From: Pelosinus fermentans JBW45
GTDB lineage: Bacteria; Bacillota; Negativicutes; DSM-13327
DNA length: 64,000 bases
Assembly (NCBI RefSeq): GCF_000271665.2
Contig: NZ_CP010978.1
Span: 1,830,501 to 1,894,500, forward strand
Direction of reading: 5' to 3'
The notes below the pieces were generated by a model. It ran no database searches, had not been told where the DNA came from, and saw only the letters and a list, made by a program, of their open reading frames with translations. The translations under genes were made by a program, and so were the position numbers. This document shows positions 57,712 through 64,000 of the stretch, piece by piece. Position 1 is the stretch's first letter; each line of letters begins with the position of its first letter.

Positions 57712-59385
57712 TTGGAAAAACAAAATAAGCTCGCCATCATTCCACTAGGTGGACTCGGCGAAATCGGCAAAAACATGACAGTGATTCGCTATGGCGATGA
57801 CATCGTCGTACTTGACTGTGGTTTAGCATTCCCCGAAGATGAAATGTTAGGGATTGACTTAGTGATACCCGACATTACCTATCTTCTTGAAAACCAGGAT
57901 AAAATACGGGCAGTTGTGATCACCCACGGTCATGAGGACCATATTGGATCCTTATCCTATTTCTTAAAACAAATTGATGTACCAGTGTATGGTACGCGGC
58001 TGGCGATGGGCATAGCCGAAGTTCGGCTAAAAGAAAATAATGTAGCGAATTATACCTTGATTCCAATAAAACCAGGTGATGAACTGACCTTTGGCAGTAT
58101 TCAGGTAGGGTTTATTCAAGGAAATCATTCCATTCCTGATGTGGTAGGACTATATTTTCGTACGCCAGTAGGTACGATTGTTCACACAGGTGACTTTAAA
58201 ATTGATTATACACCAGTAGATGGCAAAGTAATTGATCTTCCTAAATTTGCGCAACTCGGAAATGAAGGTGTACTTGTCTTAATGTCAGACAGTACCAATG
58301 CGGAACGTCCCGGCTTTACCAAATCAGAGCGTACCGTTGGTGCTGCTTTAGATGAGGCATTTAACGGTGCGAAAGGTCGAATTCTTTTAGCAACTTTTGC
58401 ATCAAACGTATTGCGTGTCCAGCAGGCGATCAATTCTTCTTGTAAGAATGGCCGAAAAGTGGCAATTATCGGCCGCAGTATGATAAACGTTGTAAACATT
58501 GCTAGAGAACTTGAATACCTACTCGTCCCTGAAGGAACAATAATTGATATAGATGAGATAAAAAACTATCCCGATAACCAGATCTTAATTTTGACGACTG
58601 GCAGCCAAGGGGAACCGATGTCTGCATTGACGCGAATGGCGTTGAGCGATCACCGAAAAGTAGCGATTACTCCAAGTGATACAATCATCATTTCAGCTAC
58701 ACCAATCCCTGGCAACGAAAAGTCAGTATCGAAAACAATTGATGCCTTATTACGTTTGGGTGCAGAAGTCATTCATGAACGTTCCATGGGGATTCATGTT
58801 TCTGGTCACGCCAGCCAAGAAGAATTAAAGCTAATGTTAACTCTGGTTCGGCCTCAATTTTTAATCCCAGTACATGGAGAGCATCGCATGCTGATCACTC
58901 ATGGTAAGCTTGCACAAGACCTGGGAATCCCGAAAGAGAATATCTTTATTGGTACAAATGGACAGGTTTTTGAATTTGAGCAAGGCGTCGGTGGGGTAAC
59001 CGGAAAGTTAGCTGGGAAAGTAACCGCAGGCAAGGTTTTCGTTGATGGGTTGGGTGTAGGTGATGTTGGTAACATTGTTCTTCGTGACCGTCAAATGCTA
59101 TCTCAGGATGGGGTTCTTATTGTTGTCGTTACGATGGATAAAGGATCAGGTGGCATTGTAGCTGGACCGGATCTGGTTTCTCGTGGTTTTGTCTATGTAC
59201 GTGAATCCGGCTCCTTAATGGGAGAAGCCAAGCAACAGGTTAAGCAGGCCCTAGATAAATGCGAGGCCGGCCAAGTTACGGAGTGGGCTGCGATTAAGAG
59301 TAGTATCCGTGATGCACTGGGTAAATTTATTTACGAAAAGACTCGCCGACGCCCTATCATTTTACCAATCATTATGGAAGTATAG
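57712..59385 (+). CDS. rnj: Ribonuclease J
   Basis: This 557-residue MBL-fold/beta-CASP ribonuclease has the metal motif HGHEDH (H72, H74, D76, H77), VHTGDFKID, the beta-CASP region (LMSDSTNAERPGFTKSE, FASNVLRVQQAI, GRSM) and the conserved C-terminal histidine in the HVSGHASQEEL motif. It acts in mRNA decay and rRNA 5' end maturation. The TTG start is eight bases behind TGGAGG. The C-terminal domain is complete. The following IS end supplies a strong terminator directly after it. Confidence 0.95.
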   Translation: MEKQNKLAIIPLGGLGEIGKNMTVIRYGDDIVVLDCGLAFPEDEMLGIDLVIPDITYLLENQDKIRAVVITHGHEDHIGSLSYFLKQIDVPVYGTRLAMGIAEVRLKENNVANYTLIPIKPGDELTFGSIQVGFIQGNHSIPDVVGLYFRTPVGTIVHTGDFKIDYTPVDGKVIDLPKFAQLGNEGVLVLMSDSTNAERPGFTKSERTVGAALDEAFNGAKGRILLATFASNVLRVQQAINSSCKNGRKVAIIGRSMINVVNIARELEYLLVPEGTIIDIDEIKNYPDNQILILTTGSQGEPMSALTRMALSDHRKVAITPSDTIIISATPIPGNEKSVSKTIDALLRLGAEVIHERSMGIHVSGHASQEELKLMLTLVRPQFLIPVHGEHRMLITHGKLAQDLGIPKENIFIGTNGQVFEFEQGVGGVTGKLAGKVTAGKVFVDGLGVGDVGNIVLRDRQMLSQDGVLIVVVTMDKGSGGIVAGPDLVSRGFVYVRESGSLMGEAKQQVKQALDKCEAGQVTEWAAIKSSIRDALGKFIYEKTRRRPIILPIIMEV

Positions 59386-59442
59386 GCTGAAAGAATTTAT
59401 TGAACAGGTAGTCTGTAAGTATATATGTATGAGAACCTTCTG

Positions 59443-59504
59443 AAGGGGCGTGTCGCAAAACGTTTTTTGAAAAAACGCAATGCGACACGCCTTTTTTGAG
59501 CAAA
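59443..59504 (+). terminator. Terminator hairpin formed by the left IS end
   Basis: The arms ggcgtgtcgca and tgcgacacgcc, with a second inner inverted pair (cgtttttt and aaaaaacg), are followed by ttttttg. It lies 60 bases after rnj, so the IS end would terminate rnj transcription and protect the transposase from read-in. Confidence 0.75.
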
Positions 59505-59614
59505 AAGGAAGGAAAAACAGTAGGAAGAATGAAAAAAAGGAGACAAGAGCCAGTTTATGGACACAACAAAATAGAGGAAGCCTCTTCCCCTAAGAAAAAC
59601 TCGATATGAATTGG

Positions 59615-61225
59615 TCAGGATGCTTTTGGAATATGCAAGTAGGTCCCACACCGGTCGCTTTGGATTTTGTTATGGAGCTTGTTTACGTTATACCCCATGC
59701 ATAGTAATAGAAACTCGGTTTGCACCTTTACGCGGCCCCTCATCAGAAATCGCCGAAATCCCATGTCCTGTTTGAGCACCCCGAAAGCTCCCTCCACCTG
59801 AATGGAGCGGTTCATCCGAAGCATAACACCCTCCTCACCCTTGATACGTGCCTGCATTTCTTCACGTTGACGCAAAAAGGTTTTGGATACATACAGGTTC
59901 TTGCTTCGTTCTTCGAGGGGAGTCTTGCTCGCTCCCTTGATGCATTGGGCCTTATGCGGACAGCCGGCACAATCTGGACAGGTGTATACGGTTGTCACGA
60001 TGGGATATCCGGCCTTAGATCGGGTCTTTTTTTCATAAGCTGCCTGGATCGGGCGCCCCATGTGACATAGGTAGCTATCGGTCTTTGCATTGTAGTGCAT
60101 GTTCTCTCGCTTGCCGATGTCTGCCCTATATTTCTTCGTCTTGGCCTTCTCATAATTCGCGGGCTTTATAAATGCGATTTGGTTGTTTTGCTCGCACCAT
60201 GTGTAATTTTCCTCACTCTCAAAGCCCGCATCCGCTACGGGTTTTGTATACCCCAGTCCCTTGAGCGTCTCCAACATCGGGATCAACATTTGGCTGTCGC
60301 TTCGGTCCTGACCGATCATTGTGGATACTATATATTCCGCGTCCACCGCCAGTATCGCGTTGTAGCCCGGTTTAAGCTGACCATTTTTCATATGATCTTC
60401 TTTCATCCGCATGAAGGTGGCGTCTCTGTCCGTCTTGGAAAAGCTGTTGCGTTCTCCAAAGCTATGATTATAGTCATTATACTTTTTCTGCCGAGCAAGG
60501 TATTGGTCTACCGTTTGAAGCGCCCGCTGCAGCGAAGTCTTACGCTGTCCTTTGCCGTGAACAAAAACAATACGGCGTTCAGCTTGCAGTGCTTTTAGCC
60601 GTTTGCGCAGCTTTTTTAGGTCTTTGGGCTTTATCACCTGGCCGACATAAAAGCGAATCCCAAACTCCGCTGCTAGCGCCGGCAACTCTTCTTTCATCTT
60701 CTTCTGCATCTTCTCTTCATTTTTTTGCGTCGATTTCTTCCAGACAAAGCTGTATCGGTTCGCATTGGCCTCCAATTTGGTTCCGTCTATGAAAACGCTT
60801 GACAGCGACAGTTCTCCCGCATCGGTCAACAGTTGCACAAGCTGGGCAAACAGATCGTCCACGACCTCTGCCAGCCGTTCGCTGCGAAACCGTGCGATCG
60901 TCGCGTGATCTGGTGCTTTTCTCCGGCCTAGCAGATACATGAAGTTGACGTCCCGCCGGCATGCCTGCTCGAGCTTGCGGCTCGAATAGATGCCGTTCAT
61001 GTATCCATATACAAGTATCTTGAACAGACATTTCGGTGACATCTCGATTCTCCCCATTCGGGAGTACGCAGCGTACAATTTGCTGTAATTCATCCTTTCT
61101 AGCACCGCGTTGAGCAACCGCACCGAATCATCTGCCGGAATCATTTCGCCAATGTCCATCGGTATTACTAGTTGATATACATTTGAGTCTACTGTATAAT
61201 CTAGTTGTAATTTCTTAGATTTCAC
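59615..61225 (-). CDS. IS1182-family transposase
   Basis: This 536-residue transposase has the DUF772-type N-terminus (MIPADDSVRLLNAVLERMNYSKLYAAY; SPKCLFKILVYGYMNGIYSSRKLEQACRRDVNFMYLLG), a DDE-type core with D in FIDGTKLEANANRYSFVW, D in KPVADAGFESEENY and the E of EGAFGVLKQDMGFRRFLMRG, and a Cys-rich zinc-like insert (CPDCAGCPHKAQC). It is intact from start to stop. The GTG start has no SD, common for IS genes; an in-frame ATG at about residue 24 is an alternative. Confidence 0.9.
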   Translation of the reverse strand: MKSKKLQLDYTVDSNVYQLVIPMDIGEMIPADDSVRLLNAVLERMNYSKLYAAYSRMGRIEMSPKCLFKILVYGYMNGIYSSRKLEQACRRDVNFMYLLGRRKAPDHATIARFRSERLAEVVDDLFAQLVQLLTDAGELSLSSVFIDGTKLEANANRYSFVWKKSTQKNEEKMQKKMKEELPALAAEFGIRFYVGQVIKPKDLKKLRKRLKALQAERRIVFVHGKGQRKTSLQRALQTVDQYLARQKKYNDYNHSFGERNSFSKTDRDATFMRMKEDHMKNGQLKPGYNAILAVDAEYIVSTMIGQDRSDSQMLIPMLETLKGLGYTKPVADAGFESEENYTWCEQNNQIAFIKPANYEKAKTKKYRADIGKRENMHYNAKTDSYLCHMGRPIQAAYEKKTRSKAGYPIVTTVYTCPDCAGCPHKAQCIKGASKTPLEERSKNLYVSKTFLRQREEMQARIKGEEGVMLRMNRSIQVEGAFGVLKQDMGFRRFLMRGRVKVQTEFLLLCMGYNVNKLHNKIQSDRCGTYLHIPKAS

Positions 61226-61241
61226 AAACTTGATTTTACAA

Positions 61242-61287
61242 CAAAAGACGGCTTCCAGCTACTGCTGGTTGCCGTCTTTTGTTTTTT
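61242..61287. terminator. Bidirectional terminator hairpin at the right IS end
   Basis: The arms caaaagacggc and gccgtcttttg enclose a loop with its own small stem and have T-rich sequence on both exits. It lies upstream of the transposase start and prevents outside transcription from entering it. Confidence 0.75.
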
Positions 61288-61315
61288 AGGGTTGTCTTAG
61301 CGCGACAGCCCCCTT

Positions 61316-61600
61316 ACATTTTAAATTGAAATAAAATATTGAAAACATAAAATTATCAACAAAGATCCTTTATTTGGGGCATGCGTTAGATCACTGTCAT
61401 GAATCATCTATTAGGTCGAATGTAGCAAGTTGGTGTCTAAAGGGAGGATATTTAACTAGCCTCTTTCAGTACTCATAATGAATACAGGGGTAATGAAAAT
61501 GTTTTCAGAATATTATATATACATTTATTGAGTTTCAGCATATAATAAAAATCATTGAAAGTGTTTTTATTATATGGGTGAAAATAATGGAGGTATTACT
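61316..61600. other. Intergenic region between the IS and the small gene before uspA
   Basis: This is an AT-rich stretch, with no gene recognised. The frame before 61601 that opens at ATG 61574 has no SD. Confidence 0.3.
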
Positions 61601-61792
61601 ATGATTCTTGAAACCAAATACAGGCGACAAGCACTACAAAGATGGAAAGCGTCTTGTGAAGAAACAAAACAAGAAATAGAAGCTGATTTTTGCTCAGTGA
61701 AAGCATACCTTCATAGTATTTGGAATTATATATTACATTTAAATCCGGATCCCATGCAAAAAAAAACGATGTTTATAACTGTTATGACTTAG
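61601..61792 (+). CDS. Small basic/helical protein, 63 aa
   Basis: ATG 61601 is eight bases behind TGGAGG. The protein is helical (LETKYRRQALQRWKASCEETKQEIEADFCSVKAYLHSIWNYI) and ends in a basic hydrophobic stretch. The stop is 13 bases before the apparent start of the universal stress gene, so it is probably its operon partner. No family recognised. Confidence 0.5.
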   Translation: MILETKYRRQALQRWKASCEETKQEIEADFCSVKAYLHSIWNYILHLNPDPMQKKTMFITVMT

Positions 61793-61805
61793 GAGTTGAT
61801 AGAGT

Positions 61806-62231
61806 CTGTTTAAGAAAATACTGTTAGCCACAGATGGGTCCAAGCATGCCCATCGTGCCGCAGAAAAGACGGTGGAGCTTGCATTACAGTTAGGAAATGT
61901 AGTGATTACACTTTTTCACGTCTCGCCTGAAATTTCATCCAGAAACAGTTTGATTCAAGCCAATTTTGATATTCGATCACTCCTTGAGAAAGAGGCACGT
62001 TTGGCCATAATAAAAACAGAACTTCTTTTTAAGCAAGAGAAAATTCCATATAATTTGGCAGTTGGCCTTGGTGATCCTGCGGAGGAAATCGTTAAGAAGG
62101 CAGAAACAGAAGGCTATGATCTACTGATTGTTGGTAGTCGTGGATTAAATAAATTGCAAGAATTTGTTATAGGAAGCGTGAGTAAAAAAATTGTTCATGT
62201 AGTTAAATGCCCCGTCATGATCATCAAATAA
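61806..62231 (+). CDS. Universal stress protein UspA family, apparent CTG start
   Basis: The reading frame gives F-K-K-I-L-L-A-T-D-G-S directly after CTG 61806, the standard N-terminus of this family (usually MFKKILLATDGS). AGGAG lies ten bases upstream, and there is an in-frame stop (TAG) two codons before it. The first later ATG-like start (GTG at 61872) would remove the first strand and the ATP-binding loop. The rest has the nucleotide-binding motif GSRGLNKLQEFVIGSVSKKI at the C-terminus. The 141-residue length is normal. The CTG could be a true non-canonical start or a start mutation. Confidence 0.8.
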   Translation: MFKKILLATDGSKHAHRAAEKTVELALQLGNVVITLFHVSPEISSRNSLIQANFDIRSLLEKEARLAIIKTELLFKQEKIPYNLAVGLGDPAEEIVKKAETEGYDLLIVGSRGLNKLQEFVIGSVSKKIVHVVKCPVMIIK

Positions 62232-62269
62232 AAATTCACTACCCCAGATAATGGAGTAGTGAATTTTTT
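62231..62269. terminator. Bidirectional terminator between uspA and sulP
   Basis: The arms aaattcactac and gtagtgaattt with a 13-base loop have T-rich exits on both strands. It serves both converging genes. Confidence 0.85.
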
Positions 62270-62273
62270 ACTA

Positions 62274-63724
62274 TTAGTGTCCGCTTGGTTCATAGAGCCC
62301 GATTCTTTCCACAAGCATTTCGCTTTCCTCATTCAGCCAATAATGGTTATTTTTTTGTCTAGTTGCTGGTATTTGAGAATCACTTTTGCAATGGCATTTA
62401 CAGCGGAATGATCCCATACATGTGAATTAGCAAAGTCAATGATAACTACGTTGGGATCTTCATTGTAAGTAAACTGGCTGGCAAAATCAGAGGTAGTACC
62501 AAAGAACATCTGACCAAAGACCGTATAACATTTACTACCGTCTACTTGTATAGAAGAAGCAGTGCGAAGCTCCGCTATTTTCCAGGCAAAGATCAAAGCA
62601 CTTAACAACACTCCCGCCATGACACCTTTCGAAAGATCATGAGTCGTGACGACAATTGCTACGGTAGTAAGCATAACGATTACATCCCCAGTGGGGATTT
62701 TTTTTATATTCTGCAAAGAACTCCAGTCAAATGTGCCTATGGAGACCATGACCATTACCCCGACGAGGGCAGCCATGGGAATTTGTTTTACCACATTACC
62801 CAAGACAATAATTAAGAACAGCAAGAAAATGCCGGCTACGAAGGTGGATAGGCGTGTACGACCGCCGGACTTCACATTAATGACCGATTGACCAATCATC
62901 GCACAACCTGCCATGCCGCCAAAAAAACCTGCAATGACATTCGCAAAACCTTGTCCGCGAATTTCTTTATTCTTATTGCTTTTGGTATCTGTCATTTCAT
63001 CAACGATCGTTGCTGTTAGCAGCGATTCTAAGATACCTACAAGAGCAAGGGACAGGGAATAGGGAAAAATAATTAAGAGAGTATCCATACTAAACAATAC
63101 TTGAGGTAAATGAAAGATGGGGAGGGAATTTGTAATGGTCCCCATGTCCCCGACAGTATTCACATGCAGTCCTAAGCCAATCGTAGTTATGGATACTATA
63201 ATAATTGCTACTAATGCAGAGGGAACAGCTTTTGTAATCAATGGTAAAAGATAAATGATAGCCAGTGTAAAGGCTACTAGTGCATACATGATCCAGCTTT
63301 GTCCAATAAAATGGGGCAATTGTGCTAAAAAAATCAGTATGGCTAGGGAGTTAACGAATCCTGTCATTACGGAATGGGGTACAAAGGTGATGAAGCGTCC
63401 CAGTTTTAGAATGCCCATGGCATATTGTAAAATTCCCGCCAATATGGTTGCGGCAAATAAGTATTCTACGCCGTGATCCTTAACCAACGTCACCATAAGT
63501 AGCGCCATAGCGCCTGTAGCGGCAGAAATCATACCTGGTCTTCCGCCAACAATGGAAATGACAACCGCGATGCAAAAAGAAGCATAGAGACCAGTCATGG
63601 GGCTTACCCCAGCAATAATAGAAAATGCAATGGCTTCAGGAATTAAGGCAAAGGCTACCGTTATGCCTGCCAGAATATCAATGCGAGTGTTGGAAAACCA
63701 AGATTTATTTAGTTGTAGTTTCAA
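62274..63724 (-). CDS. SulP family inorganic anion transporter with frameshifted C-terminus
   Basis: The transporter has ten or more hydrophobic segments ([36 protein letters not shown] at the start; [49 protein letters not shown]) and a C-terminal STAS domain ([39 protein letters not shown]). The frame stops with TGA after ITIIG (62333). In another frame the expected ending [20 protein letters not shown] and a TAA at 62274-62276 follow at once. Thus one base is missing near 62334 relative to a normal gene. The shortened product lacks the last STAS helix. It could be a mutation, sequencing error or shift site. Confidence 0.85.
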
Positions 63725-64000
63725 TGAAAATAGTCCTCCTGTTTTTGTTTTAAATATACCTAGTGACTTTCCACTTTCAGAAAAGACGATGTCCGATATT
63801 CAATAGAGATCATTATACATAGATTATTTACAGAATACAATATAATAGTTTTTTCTGAAAGAAGTAGAATAATGAAAATTAAATGCAATCTTTTGAAAAA
63901 AATCTTTTGTGGCTATGATGATTCCACTTATCAAAGCAATGGGGACGATGGGAGTTGCATTTGGCATTAATGTTATTATCCATCGTGATTTCGAATGTGT
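63725..64000. other. Region upstream of the anion transporter, with an unresolved partial frame at the edge
   Basis: The first part should hold the transporter promoter on the - strand. From about 63917 to the edge both a + strand frame (MMIPLIKAMGTMGVAFGINVIIHR) and a - strand frame are open, and neither has a convincing SD or recognisable domain, so I do not call a gene. Confidence 0.3.

Larger units (their letters stand above)
59443..61315. mobile_element. IS1182-family insertion sequence
   Basis: The ends are imperfect inverted repeats (left AAGGGGCGTGTCGC, right outer end AAGGGGGCTGTCGC on the - strand) bounding one - strand transposase gene. The element is about 1.87 kb. Its GC content is higher than the surroundings. 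I see no clear target duplication: left flank CCTTCTG and right flank ACATTTT differ. Exact termini may shift by one or two bases. Confidence 0.75.

Noticed and set aside
60095-60598. Forward frame of 167 codons inside the IS element
   Set aside because: Antisense to the intact transposase; common in GC-richer IS DNA.
63917-64000. Start of a gene at the right edge
   Set aside because: Frames are open on both strands, with no SD or recognisable motif in the 84 bases available.

Overview
The window looks like the chromosome of a low-GC, diderm Firmicute of the Negativicutes, most likely a Pelosinus- or Sporomusa-like organism. This is an inference from a degraded OmpM/SLH-type outer-membrane porin, a long-form RNase J with a TTG start, frequent TTG and GTG starts behind strong Shine-Dalgarno sites, and an AT-rich composition.

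Positions 1 to about 36716 are most of one siphovirus-type prophage, read almost entirely on the + strand. Its order is late regulator, terminase small and large subunits, portal, MuF-like protein, scaffold, decoration protein, E-type major capsid, head-tail connectors, tail tube, tail assembly chaperone with a -1 frameshift, tape measure with a peptidase-like domain, then a promoter-to-terminator accessory cassette holding a Panacea (DUF4065) antitoxin-type gene and a membrane partner. Three tandem paralogous virion genes follow, then distal tail, hub, tail tip, fibre, a discoidin-like protein, holin, amidase and a spanin-like membrane protein. The right end carries accessory genes with their own promoters and terminators: a GHKL ATPase fused to a Shedu-like nuclease, a small membrane protein, a short conserved protein, a DUF4238 protein and a Ku protein on the - strand. 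The prophage ends at a 45-bp fragment of the 3' half of a tRNA-Arg(UCU) gene, which is the probable attR. The integrase and the other att site are not in the window and presumably lie to the left.

From 36.7 to 46.6 kb is host DNA with accessory character: gene remnants, a frameshifted porin pseudogene, a probable signalling operon (alpha/beta hydrolase, CPBP membrane protease, seven-TM histidine kinase, NarL-type response regulator), several very small genes, a non-coding stretch with helically phased CTAGGYGTT repeats, a secreted protein, ornithine racemase, a GNAT acetyltransferase and tRNA-Arg(ACG).

From 46.7 to 54.1 kb is a visibly more GC-rich block on the - strand for a nucleotide sugar of the UDP-N-acetyl-L-fucosamine type (CapF-, CapE- and CapG-like enzymes) and a 1111-residue multi-glycosyltransferase/methyltransferase. 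It is interrupted by one AT-rich glycosyltransferase-like gene on the + strand. A chemoreceptor, a tRNA-His/Gln/Lys/Leu operon, RNase J (with a palindrome inside its promoter), an IS1182-family element whose ends are terminator hairpins, a universal stress protein with an apparent CTG start and a SulP anion transporter with a C-terminal frameshift complete the window.

The best candidates for little-described biology are the Panacea/membrane-protein cassette and the insertion footprint around it, the GHKL-nuclease fusion, prophage-borne Ku, the hydrolase-protease-kinase-regulator operon, and the phased repeat array near 43.2 kb.
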